Shown in pieces: positions 1-7,871 of a DNA stretch of 64,000 nt (positions are counted from its first letter, which is position 1; every line of letters begins with the position of its first letter). The notes below the pieces were generated by a model that had not been told where the DNA came from, searched no databases, and worked only from the letters and a program-made list of their open reading frames with translations. The stretch is taken from the NCBI RefSeq assembly GCF_002101815.1, contig NZ_LQPM01000014.1, positions 1 through 64,000 on the forward strand, written 5' to 3'. The stretch is from Mycobacterium paraense. Lineage in GTDB: Bacteria > Actinomycetota > Actinomycetes > Mycobacteriales > Mycobacteriaceae. Made by a program: the position numbers and the translations under genes.

Positions 1-842
1 CCCCGACACCCCAGGCCCCGCCGCCCAACTCGGGTCCCTTCACGGGCGTCTACCGGGCCGACTTCGCGCGGATCACCAGCATCGAGGGCATGCCGCCGCC
101 GGGTGCCGCGCCGACGACCGAGACGTGGGGCGTGAGCTCCGTGTGCCGCCCCACCGGGTGCGTCGCGACCGCGACGCGCCTCACCGGCGAGACCATGCAG
201 GTACCGACGATGGTGCTGGACCAGGTCAACGGCAGCTGGCTGGCCGTGAGCGCCGGGTCGAGCACGTGCGGCAAGGCCGACGGTGAAATTTGGGAGACGT
301 TCACGCTGCAACCGCGTCCCGACGGCACACTGGCCGGCGAGGCCACCGAAATGATGGCCAAGGGGTGCGCCAACAAACGAAGCGTGACCTTCACCCGCAC
401 CGGGGATGTCGACCTGAAGAGCGTGGCCGACCCGAACGCCCTGCCGCCGCGGGTGCCGTCGCCGGCGGAGGGGGTGCACGGCCACTACCAGGAGACGGGC
501 ACCCAGCCGAACGGTTACCACGAGCAGAACGACTTCGTGGTCCGCACGGACTGCCTCCGCACCGGCGACCGGTGCATGAGCTTCTTCCACAAGCCCCCGC
601 TGTCGGCGATGGCGCTGGTATTCGACGGCGGCGCTTGGACTTACGACCGCGAGTTCGACATGCCGTGCACGCGGGGCGGCGCCATGGAGCACACCAGGAT
701 CATCGCGCACTTCCCGATGCCGCAGCCCCCGCAGGACCCGATCCCGGTGATCAGCGGGCGAGGCCACGAGGACGTGACGGGGCCGCCGTCGCCCTGCAAG
801 AGCACCGACGTCGACGTCAAGTTCACGCGCACCGGCGACTAG
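1..842 (+). CDS. Receptor Ser/Thr kinase, extracellular C-terminal part (5' end outside window)
   Basis: The reading frame is open from base 3, so the true start lies upstream and only about 279 C-terminal residues are here. It aligns by eye with the extracellular parts of the two complete kinases at 11472 and 13401: the same GPFTGVY opening, the CLRTGDRCMSFFH block and the closing FTRTGD. Eight cysteines are present (VCRPTGC, STC, KGC, TDC, DRC, MPC, SPC), matching the paralogues. The module looks internally duplicated because each half ends in FTRTGD. By analogy the missing part should be a cytoplasmic kinase domain and one membrane helix. Role: sensor half of a PknF-like receptor kinase; ligand unknown. 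The next gene follows after 76 bp containing a copper-type box. Confidence 0.85.
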   Translation, partial: PTPQAPPPNSGPFTGVYRADFARITSIEGMPPPGAAPTTETWGVSSVCRPTGCVATATRLTGETMQVPTMVLDQVNGSWLAVSAGSSTCGKADGEIWETFTLQPRPDGTLAGEATEMMAKGCANKRSVTFTRTGDVDLKSVADPNALPPRVPSPAEGVHGHYQETGTQPNGYHEQNDFVVRTDCLRTGDRCMSFFHKPPLSAMALVFDGGAWTYDREFDMPCTRGGAMEHTRIIAHFPMPQPPQDPIPVISGRGHEDVTGPPSPCKSTDVDVKFTRTGD

Positions 843-882
843 GCCCGCGAGCTGCGCCGGGCAAGCTAGGGCCAATGGTCCC

Positions 883-897
883 TACCCCCGTGGGGTA
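883..897 (+). promoter_or_regulatory. RicR-type copper operator (TACCC-N5-GGGTA)
   Basis: Sequence TACCC-CCGTG-GGGTA, a perfect match to the palindrome TACCC-N5-GGGTA described for the copper-responsive repressor RicR of M. tuberculosis. It ends 21 bp before the start codon of a Met-rich membrane protein at 919, a sensible place for a repressor site. Seen: the exact palindrome and its position. Known: RicR leaves such sites on binding Cu(I). Inferred: the downstream gene is copper-induced. Confidence 0.75.
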
Positions 898-918
898 TTT
901 TGTGCCATCCTTCGAGCC

Positions 919-1278
919 ATGACGGAAACACCCGAACCCACGATCGAACCGACCACCGTGACCGGGCCGCCCCGGCACGACTACCGATACGGCGCATCGA
1001 GCCGGTTAGGCCAGGCCGCGGCGTGGGTGGTCATCGTCGCCGGGACGCTGTTCGTCGTCTCGGTGATCCTGTTCTGGGGGCTGTTGTTCGGTTGGTCCTC
1101 GGGCAGCCACTATGGCTGGTACCGCGGGTATTACGGCGGCCACTCCGGGGGCTGCCCGATGATGGGGCCCGGCGGGATGGGCGGCATGATGGGCCCGGGC
1201 GGGATGATGGGCCCGGGCGGCATGATGCCGCCGCCGCAAACGCCCTCGGCGCCAACGCCTCCCACGCCGCGCCCCTAG
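919..1278 (+). CDS. Small Met/Gly-rich membrane protein, probably copper-regulated
   Basis: 119 residues. A polar N-terminus (1-33) leads into one hydrophobic helix (about 34-60), then a short Gly/Tyr/His segment (SSGSHYGWYRGYYGGHSGG). A C-terminal tail follows with GGMGGMM and MGPGGMM repeats: nine methionines and one cysteine in about 28 residues, then Pro-rich sequence. Clustered Met, His and Cys outside the membrane are typical of Cu(I)-binding proteins, and the RicR-type box 21 bp upstream supports a copper role. I do not recognise it as a named family. It would act at the membrane as a copper-binding or buffering protein; direction of the tail and actual binding are inference. Next gene is convergent. 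Confidence 0.7.
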   Translation: MTETPEPTIEPTTVTGPPRHDYRYGASSRLGQAAAWVVIVAGTLFVVSVILFWGLLFGWSSGSHYGWYRGYYGGHSGGCPMMGPGGMGGMMGPGGMMGPGGMMPPPQTPSAPTPPTPRP

Positions 1279-1288
1279 CGCCGGGGGG

Positions 1289-3118
1289 CTAGCCGATCAG
1301 CTTCGTGAGCCAGGTCGGGTCCTGGTAGTTCACCGACTTGGTGCCGTCCCACACGAACGGGGTGCCCGTGGCATTGAGCCCGCTCAACGTCGCGTCCCCG
1401 GCCGCGGCCTTGGCCTTGGCGGTGGCGACATCGTCACCGGCCTTGATGCAGTCGATCACGCCGGCGTCGACGCCGACCGTCTTGGCCAGCTGGGCCAGCT
1501 CGCCGTCGGTGCGGTCCTCGGGGGCGTTCTCCGCTGGCTGGAAGTTGCTGGCGAACAGGCCGGAGTAGAAGTCGCTGTAGAGCTTCGGATCGTTCTGCGC
1601 CGCAACGCAATACGTGGCGGCCACCGCGCGCGTCGAGTAAGTTTTGCTGTGCGACTTGTCGTCGAGGAAGTTGAGCAGGTGATAGCGCACCGCCAGCTTC
1701 TTGTTGTTCACCGCGTTGTCGATGTCGCTCGCGTTCGACCGGATGAAGCTGCCGCACGGCGGGCAGATCGGTTCGTTGAAGACGTCGATCGTCGTCGGTG
1801 CGGTCGCGCTGCCGATGGACACGCCGTCGTCGAGCACTTTCAGCTCGACCGCGTCGGGCGGGGGAGGCGCCGGCGTCGGGGTGGACGTGGGCCGGGACGA
1901 CGACGATTGCCAAGGATGGGCGGCAACGACGGCCAACACGCCGACGACGGCCACCACCACCGCCACGGCGGCGCCCACCCACAGCCACGGCTTGCGCCCG
2001 CCCCGGGGCGGCTGCGCCCATGGCGGTGCACCGGTGCTGCCGATATCGCCGGTGCCCCAAGGCGGAGTCCCGGGCCATCCCGTCGGCTGCGGCACCGGCC
2101 CACCACCGATGGCCGGCGACCCGGTAGCCGGGGTCGCGGGCCACACCGGGCCCTGGGGCGGCGCGTGGTTGGCCATGGCCGCCGGTACCGGCGCGTAGCC
2201 GCTGGGCTGCTGGCCGGCGAAGGCCGCGGGCAGCTTGGCTACCTGGCTGCGCTCCAGGATGTCGGTGGCGCGGTCCTGATCGGGCGTGGCCAGCGCCGCG
2301 TAGGCGGCGGCCGACAGGTCACCGCAGGTCGCGTAGCGCGCCGCGGGGTCCTTGGCCATACCCCGGGCGATCACGCCGTCGAAGGCCACCGGGATGCTCG
2401 GGCGCGCGACACTGGGCCGCGGGATCGCCTGGTTGAGGTGCCCCCCCATCACCCCGATCGTGTCGCCCGTGTACGGCGGGCTGCCCGTCAGGCACTCATA
2501 GAGCACGCAGGCCAGGGCGTAGATGTCGGCACGGTAGGTCACTTCGCCGTCGCTGAACCGCTCCGGCGCCATGTATTTGACGGTGCCCACCGTGGTGCCG
2601 AATGTGGTCAGCTTCTCGTCGGAGGTTGCGCTGGCGATGCCGAAGTCGACGAGGTAGGCGAAATCGTCGGCGCTGACGAGGATGTTCTCCGGCTTCACGT
2701 CGCGATGCATCACCCCGGCCGCGTGCGCGGCGTCGAGCGCCGAGCCGATCTGCCGCACGATCGCCACCGCGCGGGGCGGGGCCAGCGGCCCGAACCGGCT
2801 CAGCGTGGTGGCCAGGTTCTTGCCGTCGATGAGGCGCATGTCCACGTACAGCTGACCGTCGATCTCGCCGAAGTCGTGAATGGGCACGACGTGGGGTTCC
2901 TGCAGCCGCCCCGCGGTGCGGGCCTCGCGCTGCATCCGCGAGCGGAAGACCGGATCGCTGGAAAGCGTCTGCGACATCAGCTTGAGCGCCACGATGCGTT
3001 CGCGGACGGTGTCCTCGGCCTCGTAGACGTCGCCCATGCCGCCGCGACCCACCAGCCGCCGCAGCCGATACGGCCCGAACTGCGAACCCTCCCGCGAATC
3101 CGCGGTCGTGTCACTCAT
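1289..3118 (-). CDS. pknE: PknE-like receptor Ser/Thr kinase with extracellular DsbA-type thioredoxin domain
   Basis: 609 residues. Kinase domain at about 15-275: glycine loop GRGGMG (24-29), lysine K46 (VALK), HRD aspartate D140, DFG 158-160 and an activation loop rich in Thr (171-179) for autophosphorylation. A Pro-rich linker (about 300-376) leads to a membrane helix (about 377-400). The extracellular part is a DsbA-like thioredoxin fold with CPPC at 452-455. This kinase-plus-DsbA architecture is that of PknE of M. tuberculosis, a membrane kinase linked to redox and nitric-oxide stress. I chose ATG 3118 rather than an in-frame start at 3148 because GAGGAG lies 7 bp upstream of it. It stands alone on the minus strand, convergent with the Met-rich gene. 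The name is by architecture; a second pknE elsewhere in the genome cannot be excluded. Confidence 0.85.
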   Translation of the reverse strand: MSDTTADSREGSQFGPYRLRRLVGRGGMGDVYEAEDTVRERIVALKLMSQTLSSDPVFRSRMQREARTAGRLQEPHVVPIHDFGEIDGQLYVDMRLIDGKNLATTLSRFGPLAPPRAVAIVRQIGSALDAAHAAGVMHRDVKPENILVSADDFAYLVDFGIASATSDEKLTTFGTTVGTVKYMAPERFSDGEVTYRADIYALACVLYECLTGSPPYTGDTIGVMGGHLNQAIPRPSVARPSIPVAFDGVIARGMAKDPAARYATCGDLSAAAYAALATPDQDRATDILERSQVAKLPAAFAGQQPSGYAPVPAAMANHAPPQGPVWPATPATGSPAIGGGPVPQPTGWPGTPPWGTGDIGSTGAPPWAQPPRGGRKPWLWVGAAVAVVVAVVGVLAVVAAHPWQSSSSRPTSTPTPAPPPPDAVELKVLDDGVSIGSATAPTTIDVFNEPICPPCGSFIRSNASDIDNAVNNKKLAVRYHLLNFLDDKSHSKTYSTRAVAATYCVAAQNDPKLYSDFYSGLFASNFQPAENAPEDRTDGELAQLAKTVGVDAGVIDCIKAGDDVATAKAKAAAGDATLSGLNATGTPFVWDGTKSVNYQDPTWLTKLIG

Positions 3119-3280
3119 CGCCGACTCCTCACCCGGGGCCGCAATCACCTACCAGCGTGGCCTGCCAGGCATAAGGCTAATGGTTTCGGCAGCTTCCGGG
3201 CACGGTGAATACCGAGAAAGCCAGCGCATCGCGACTTTGCTGGGCGGGCCGCCCGCCGGCCGGACGGCGAGGGCAGCGGC

Positions 3281-3622
3281 TCAGCGGCATTCCTCGTCGC
3301 CGGCTTTGCGTTCGCTGAGACCCTCGCGGGACAGCGCCTGGACGAAGCCGTAGGCCTGCATCCCGGCGGGACCGGGATTCTTGACGATCCAGTCGTTGAT
3401 CTTCCCCAGGGCGGTGGCCAAGTCGGCGCGCCGGACCCGGATCAGGTACGTCTTTCGGTCGTCGTGCGGATCGTCCAGGGATTCGGCGACGGCGACCGGG
3501 TTGCGGAACGCGTAGGCGATGCCGTGCACCGAGTCGTGGTTGAGCGCCCAGTGCAGCTCGCCGGGCCGCAGTCGGTTCACCGCCAGGTTGCGGTATTCGT
3601 CCTCGCCGTTTGATTCGCTCAC
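3281..3622 (-). CDS. Hypothetical protein, 113 residues
   Basis: GTG start, 113 residues, soluble, no signal peptide or membrane segment. Mixed charged sequence with the stretch YLIRVRRADLATALGKINDWI suggesting an amphipathic helix, and a C-terminus containing one cysteine (DEECR). I do not recognise the family. It lies between the PknE-like kinase (same strand, 162 bp downstream) and a divergent SRPBCC gene. GGAGGA lies about 11 bp before the GTG, a rather long spacing. Frame-wide GC-biased codon use supports it being coding. Confidence 0.6.
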   Translation of the reverse strand: MSESNGEDEYRNLAVNRLRPGELHWALNHDSVHGIAYAFRNPVAVAESLDDPHDDRKTYLIRVRRADLATALGKINDWIVKNPGPAGMQAYGFVQALSREGLSERKAGDEECR

Positions 3623-3701
3623 GTGGCCGGTGATCCTCCGCTCCGGTGCCCGCGAGTGGTGGGACGACGATGGACTGAAGGTAGTGTCGCGCAGGCAAAT
3701 C

Positions 3702-3726
3702 GATGAAAATATCCCAAGCTTTCATC
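3702..3726. promoter_or_regulatory. Inverted repeat in the 238-bp divergent intergenic region
   Basis: GATGAAA (3702-3708) and TTTCATC (3720-3726) form a perfect 7-bp inverted repeat with an 11-bp spacer in a locally AT-rich patch. The rest of the gap 3623-3860 shows nothing else recognisable. It sits between the divergent hypothetical gene (3622) and the SRPBCC gene (3861), so it could be an operator; no regulator can be assigned. Confidence 0.3.
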
Positions 3727-3860
3727 ATAGGAACCCGCGTGGCTCGCTGCATGCCGAGCGGCCCTCCAGCAATCGCGTCGGCACTGCCCTCCACCGCACC
3801 GGCCGACGTAGAGTTACCCGCAACGCTGTATCTGGCTATCTCCGCTGGCTGCGAGGACTC

Positions 3861-4346
3861 ATGACCGAACGCATCGAGACCAGTCGCACTATCCCCGCAC
3901 CCGCGGGCGACATCTTCGCGGTGCTGTGCGACCCGCAGGGCCACGTCGCGATCGACTCCTCGGGGATGCTCCAGGGCGCCGACGGCGACTCGGTGACGGG
4001 TGCCGGGGACAGCTTCGTCGTGCACATGGACCGCGAGGCGCTCAACGACTTCCCCCAATTGGGCAAGTACGACGTCACGGTCAGCATCGAAGACTTCGAG
4101 CGGGATCGCTTGATCTCCTGGACGGTGCTCGGCCAGATCCGCCCGCAGATCGGCCACGTCTACGGCTACCGGCTCGAACCCGCCGACGACGGCGCGTCCA
4201 CCGTCGTGACGTCGTTCTACGACTGGTCGAACATCGACGCGAAGTGGCGCGACGCCGGGATCTTCCCGGTCCTGTCCGAGGGTGCGCTGCGGGCGACCCT
4301 GGGCATCCTGGACCGCACGGTCCGGCGGGGTTATCCCCGCGGCTGA
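3861..4346 (+). CDS. SRPBCC/polyketide-cyclase-like protein
   Basis: 161 residues starting MTERIETSRTIPAPAGDIFAVL, the usual opening of the START/SRPBCC fold with a first strand, IPAPA turn and helix. DRLISWTVLG and TVVTSFYDWS are later strands, and the C-terminal helix carries ALRATLGILDRT. Such proteins form a single hydrophobic pocket and act as lipid or polyketide carriers, cyclases or stress proteins in the cytoplasm; substrate unknown. ATG 3861 is preferred to upstream in-frame starts because it opens the conserved fold and has GAGG 5 bp before it. It is convergent with the RibD-like gene, 4 bp apart. Confidence 0.8.
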   Translation: MTERIETSRTIPAPAGDIFAVLCDPQGHVAIDSSGMLQGADGDSVTGAGDSFVVHMDREALNDFPQLGKYDVTVSIEDFERDRLISWTVLGQIRPQIGHVYGYRLEPADDGASTVVTSFYDWSNIDAKWRDAGIFPVLSEGALRATLGILDRTVRRGYPRG

Positions 4347-4350
4347 GCCG

Positions 4351-5067
4351 TCAGCGGCGGTATTTCAGGAACAGGTAGTCGTCGTAGGCCAGTGCGTGCT
4401 CGAGGCGCATCGCCACCGGCACCGACAGCCGCGCGGGCGGCCGCACGCCGACCGGCTGGCTCCCGGCGAGCTTGGGCGCCAGGGTCACGCAGATTTCGGT
4501 GATGGCGTCGGCGTCCACCAGCTCGTCGAGCAGGGTCGGCCCGCCCTCGCACAGGATGCGGTGCATGCCGCGCTCGCGCAGCATCCCGACGGCGCGGCTG
4601 ATGTCGACGGCGTCGTCGCCGGCCACCATGGCGTGCGGCCGTGGGCCGTCGCCGACGTCGTGCCGGGCGGGGGACCGTGCGCAGGTCACCAGGATCGGCG
4701 GCTGGTCGGGGTCGCCCAACAGCCTGGCCGGCAGCTCCCCGCTGCGGCTCACCACGGCGATCGGCGGCGGAATGGTCCGCCCTTCGGCGTGGCGTTGGAG
4801 GCGCTGCGCATCCGTGAGCCGCACGGGCCCATAGTTTTCGGCGCGCGCGGTGCCGGCGCCGACCAGGACGACATCGGCGAACCCGCGCAGGATTCTGAGC
4901 AGGTGCTGGTCGATGGGACACGACAGCGGGCCCGCGCGGCCACCGAAGGCGGCGGCGCCGTCGGCGGAAAAGATCATGTTGGCGCGCACCCCGTCGGGGG
5001 GATCGGCGTAGAACGACGCCAATTCGGTGATGTCGCCGACGGCGCCCACCCGAGCGGATTGGGTCAC
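4351..5067 (-). CDS. RibD C-terminal (dihydrofolate-reductase-like) domain protein
   Basis: 238 residues from GTG 5067. The pattern RANMIFSADGAAA, then LRGFADVVLVGAGTARAENYGP and HRILCEGGPTLLDELV is that of the RibD reductase/DHFR-like fold, with the NADPH-binding G-G-P-T loop near the C-terminus. Stand-alone RibD_C proteins reduce pyrimidine or folate-like substrates using NADPH or F420; the substrate here is unknown. The start follows the stop of the upstream flavin-reductase gene by one base, so it is translationally coupled. Its position at the end of the arsenic operon suggests co-transcription but not a proven arsenic role. Confidence 0.75.
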   Translation of the reverse strand: MTQSARVGAVGDITELASFYADPPDGVRANMIFSADGAAAFGGRAGPLSCPIDQHLLRILRGFADVVLVGAGTARAENYGPVRLTDAQRLQRHAEGRTIPPPIAVVSRSGELPARLLGDPDQPPILVTCARSPARHDVGDGPRPHAMVAGDDAVDISRAVGMLRERGMHRILCEGGPTLLDELVDADAITEICVTLAPKLAGSQPVGVRPPARLSVPVAMRLEHALAYDDYLFLKYRR

Positions 5068-5068
5068 G

Positions 5069-5566
5069 TCAGGCCTCGTGGCCCGGTTCCAGGTGGCGCA
5101 CGTCGCCGAATGACACCCACTCCTCCAGTTCCTGCGGCGGGCGGCCGTCCACCGGCTCCAGCAGATGCCCGACGTGGTCACCCAGGGAGAACCGATCCAG
5201 GATTTTGCCGGCGAACCAGGCGGCCGCGTCGTCGAGGATGGGCAGCTGCGCCGGTCCGCGATGCCACGAGCACCGCTCGAACTTGTCGACCGTGTCGCCG
5301 GTCTGGCTGCCGAAGAATTCCGCGACGTCGATGTGCTGGCGGTCGAACACGTGCACGGCCAGGTGGCTGGCCCCGGCGGCCACCCGGAATGTGTGGTTCC
5401 TCTTGGAAAGGCCGACCAGGAAACGCGGCGGGTGGATGCTGGTTTGGCTGGCGAAACCGACCAGGCAGCCGGCGTCGACGCCGTCGGCGCGCGTGGTCAC
5501 CACGAACATCGGATAGTTCAGCAGCGCCACCAGCTTTTCGAATGCTTCGGTTCCGGACTCGGCCAC
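5069..5566 (-). CDS. Flavin-reductase-like FMN-binding domain protein
   Basis: 165 residues. It starts VAESGTEAFEKLVALLNYPMFVVTT, then GCLVGFASQTSIHPPRFLVGL and HTFRVAAGASHLAVHV. This is the split-barrel flavin reductase fold (flavin_Reduct), in which a P-P-R-F block contacts FMN. It would supply reduced flavin or act as an FMN/F420 reductase in the cytoplasm. GTG 5566 is chosen because sequence upstream is arginine-rich low-complexity noise and GGGAAG lies about 10 bp before it. It follows the ArsI/CadI gene by 47 bp and is coupled to the RibD-like gene. It may be a partner for redox steps in arsenic or thiol metabolism; this is inference from position. Confidence 0.75.
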   Translation of the reverse strand: MAESGTEAFEKLVALLNYPMFVVTTRADGVDAGCLVGFASQTSIHPPRFLVGLSKRNHTFRVAAGASHLAVHVFDRQHIDVAEFFGSQTGDTVDKFERCSWHRGPAQLPILDDAAAWFAGKILDRFSLGDHVGHLLEPVDGRPPQELEEWVSFGDVRHLEPGHEA

Positions 5567-5613
5567 CCGCTCAGTCTTCCCGTTCGGGTCGGTCCGGAAT
5601 CGCCGCGGGGCAC

Positions 5614-6030
5614 TTACGCCTGGCAGCAGGCCTCTTCGGCGTCGTCGGCGGCGGGTCCGAAGGTGTCGGAGTCGGCCAGCACGGTGTAGACCTCCCAGCG
5701 TTCGCCGCCGGGTCCGGTGACCCACACTTTGTCCTGGGTGGCGAAGCAGCAGGTGGTGTTGATCTCTTCCTCGGTGAAGAGTCCTTCTTCGCTCAGCCGG
5801 CCGATTTCGGCGTGCACCGCGTCGGTGGAGGGCACTTCGACGCCGAGGTGGTTGAGTGTGCCGCCGTGGCCCGGGTTCTCGAACAGCACCAGCTTGAGCG
5901 GGGGCTCGGCGACGGCGAAGTTGGCGTAGCCGGGCTTGACCTTGGTGGGTTCGGTGTTGAACAGCTTGGAGTAAAACGCGATCGCCTCGCCGAGGTCGTC
6001 GACGTTGAGGGCGAGCTGCACGCGGGACAT
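5614..6030 (-). CDS. cadI: CadI / ArsI-type C-As lyase (VOC family)
   Basis: 138 residues, start MSRVQLALNVDDLGEAIAFY. This is the vicinal-oxygen-chelate fold and closely recalls the cadmium-inducible CadI of M. tuberculosis. Residues corresponding to those reported for ArsI lyases are visible: Q5, H61 and E113 for Fe(II), and the vicinal pair C94-C95 that binds trivalent arsenic. There is another Cys pair at 135-136. ArsI cleaves the carbon-arsenic bond of methyl- or aryl-arsenite. ATG 6030 is preferred to ATG 6036 because the GAGAAAGGA box then has normal spacing. It lies 22 bp behind arsC in the ars operon. Expected to be induced by As or Cd through the upstream ArsR. Confidence 0.87.
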   Translation of the reverse strand: MSRVQLALNVDDLGEAIAFYSKLFNTEPTKVKPGYANFAVAEPPLKLVLFENPGHGGTLNHLGVEVPSTDAVHAEIGRLSEEGLFTEEEINTTCCFATQDKVWVTGPGGERWEVYTVLADSDTFGPAADDAEEACCQA

Positions 6031-6052
6031 GTTCATTCCTTTCTCCGGGTGG

Positions 6053-6463
6053 TCATGAGGGGGTGGGCAGGAGTTCGGTGACCAAGGCGTGGACACGTTC
6101 GGCGATCTCGTCGCGGATGGCGCGGACGGTGGCCAGCGGCTGGCCGGCGGGGTCGGGCAGTTTCCAGTCGCGGTAGGACACCCCGGGGAAATAGGGGCAG
6201 GCGTCGCCGCAGCCCATGGTGATCACGACGTCGCTGCGGCGCGCCGCGTCGGCGGTGAGGATCGCCGGGGTGGCGGACCTGATGTCGATTCCGATTTCGG
6301 CCATCGCTGCGATCGCGACGGGGTTGACCGCGTCGGCGGGTTCGGTTCCCGCCGAACGGATCTCGATGCGGTCGCCCGCGAGGTGCCTCAGCAGGCCGGC
6401 CGCCATCTGCGAGCGTCCGGCGTTGTGGACGCAGACGAACAGGACGCTGGGCTTGTCGGTCAT
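6053..6463 (-). CDS. arsC: Arsenate reductase, low-molecular-weight phosphatase type
   Basis: 136 residues. The phosphatase loop CVHNAGRS gives C11-x5-R17, and the general-acid loop is DWKLPDPAG. C85 and C89 (MGCGDACP) could form the disulfide relay used after arsenate reduction, as in thioredoxin- or mycothiol-linked ArsC enzymes. It converts arsenate to arsenite, which Acr3 then exports. ATG 6463 overlaps the stop of acr3 by 4 bp (ATGA), so translation is coupled. Gene order arsR-acr3-arsC-cadI on the minus strand is a complete detoxification operon. Confidence 0.88.
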   Translation of the reverse strand: MTDKPSVLFVCVHNAGRSQMAAGLLRHLAGDRIEIRSAGTEPADAVNPVAIAAMAEIGIDIRSATPAILTADAARRSDVVITMGCGDACPYFPGVSYRDWKLPDPAGQPLATVRAIRDEIAERVHALVTELLPTPS

Positions 6464-7536
6464 CGGGATGGCTCCGCGAACAGCCGGTTTCGCAGCGCGA
6501 GGGACACGTACACGAGAGCGACGAGGACGGGCACTTCGATCAACGGCCCGACCACCCCGGCCAGCGCCTGCCCGGACGTGGCGCCATAGGTCGCGATCGC
6601 CACCGCGATGGCCAACTCGAAATTGTTGCCGGCGGCGGTGAACGCCAGGGCGGTGGTGCGGGCATAGCCGAGCCGCAGCAGCAATCCCAGGGCATAACCG
6701 CCGGCCCACATGATCGCGAAGTAGGCCAGCAGTGGGATCGCGATGCGCGCGACATCCCATGGCCGCGAGGTGATTTGGCGGCCCTGCAAGGCGAACAGGA
6801 TGACGATGGTGAACAGCAAGCCGTACAGCGCCCACGGCCCGACGCGGGGCAGGAACCGGGTTTCGTACCAGTCGCGCCCCCTGGACCGTTCGCCCAGCCG
6901 GCGCGAGAGGTATCCGGCAAGCAGTGGGACGCCGAGGAAGACGAGCACGGATTGCGCGATCTGCCACGGGGAGACGGCGATGCCGGTTTGGGGCAAACCC
7001 AGCCAGCCGGGTAGCGCCGAGAGGTAGAACCAGCCCAGCGCGGCGAACATGGCAACCTGGAACAACGAGTTCAACGCGACCAGCACGGCCGCGGCTTCAC
7101 GGTCCCCGCGCGCCAGGTCGTTCCAGATGATGACCATCGCGATGCAGCGCGCCAACCCGACGATGATCAGCCCCGTGCGGTACTCCGGTAGGTCCGCGAG
7201 CAGCAGCCACGCCAGCGCGAACATCACCGCGGGCCCGATCAGCCAATTGAGCGCCAGCGAGGTCACCAGCAGGCGGCGGTCGCCGGTGACCTCGTCGAGC
7301 CGGTCGTAGCGCACTTTGGCCAGCACCGGATACATCATGACGAGCAGGCCGACCGCGATGGGCAGTGAAATGCCTTGCAGGGCAACCGCGCCCAACGCCG
7401 ATCCCAGGCCCGGTATGAGGCGGCCCAGCAGCAGCCCGGCGGCCATCGCCGCGGCGATCCACACCGGCAGGAACCGATCCAGCGTGGACAGGCGGGTGGT
7501 GACGGCGTCGGGAGCGGGCGCCGCGGTTTCGGTCAC
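6460..7536 (-). CDS. acr3: Arsenite efflux permease Acr3
   Basis: 358 residues with about ten hydrophobic helices. Diagnostic sequence includes GLARCIAMVIIWNDLARGD, containing the conserved Acr3 cysteine in a membrane helix, and TAAGNNFELAIAVAIA with the conserved acidic residue. Acr3 exports arsenite across the cytoplasmic membrane using the proton gradient. The GTG start at 7536 overlaps the arsR stop by 4 bp (GTGA); sequence upstream of it in the same frame is arsR shadow. It lies between arsR and arsC. In M. tuberculosis the equivalent protein is fused to the reductase; here the two are separate coupled genes. Confidence 0.92.
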   Translation of the reverse strand: MTETAAPAPDAVTTRLSTLDRFLPVWIAAAMAAGLLLGRLIPGLGSALGAVALQGISLPIAVGLLVMMYPVLAKVRYDRLDEVTGDRRLLVTSLALNWLIGPAVMFALAWLLLADLPEYRTGLIIVGLARCIAMVIIWNDLARGDREAAAVLVALNSLFQVAMFAALGWFYLSALPGWLGLPQTGIAVSPWQIAQSVLVFLGVPLLAGYLSRRLGERSRGRDWYETRFLPRVGPWALYGLLFTIVILFALQGRQITSRPWDVARIAIPLLAYFAIMWAGGYALGLLLRLGYARTTALAFTAAGNNFELAIAVAIATYGATSGQALAGVVGPLIEVPVLVALVYVSLALRNRLFAEPSR

Positions 7537-7871
7537 GAGCGGTCGTCCAGCCGGAGGACCGCCGAAAGCTGTTGTAACGCAGCGGGAATCACCCAGTAGT
7601 ACACCCAGGTGCCGCGCCGTTCGCAGTCCAGCAGGCCGGCCGAGCGCAGCAGTTTGAGGTGATGTGAAATCGTCGGCTGCGAGACGTCGAACGTCGCCGA
7701 TATTTCGCAGACGCAGGCCTCGCCGCCCGGGTGGCTGGCGACCAGGCTCAGCAGGCGCAGGCGCACCGGGTCGGCCAACGCCTTGAACATCGTCGCCAGG
7801 TCGACGGCCTGCGCCTCGTCCATGGCGACGGCACCGAGCGTCGGACAACATGCCTGCGTCTGATTCGACAT
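7533..7871 (-). CDS. arsR: ArsR/SmtB family arsenic-responsive repressor
   Basis: 112 residues. Winged-helix core at about 25-100 with recognition helix region SQPTISHHLKLLRSAGLL and wing RRGTWVYYWV. Cysteines occur at C8-C9 near the N-terminus and at C53 and C55 (ACVCEIS) before the DNA-binding helix. A vicinal N-terminal pair plus a core cysteine is the three-thiol As(III) site known in actinobacterial ArsR proteins. It should repress the operon until arsenite (or antimonite) binds. ATG 7871 is chosen because it keeps the CC pair; M17 would lose it. It is the first gene of the ars operon. Confidence 0.88.
   Translation of the reverse strand: MSNQTQACCPTLGAVAMDEAQAVDLATMFKALADPVRLRLLSLVASHPGGEACVCEISATFDVSQPTISHHLKLLRSAGLLDCERRGTWVYYWVIPAALQQLSAVLRLDDRS

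Noticed and set aside
4282..6081. Long plus-strand reading frame of 599 codons over the ars operon
   Set aside because: It is antisense to four recognisable genes, rich in Arg/Ala/Gly/Pro and without motifs. Such shadows are expected in GC-rich DNA.
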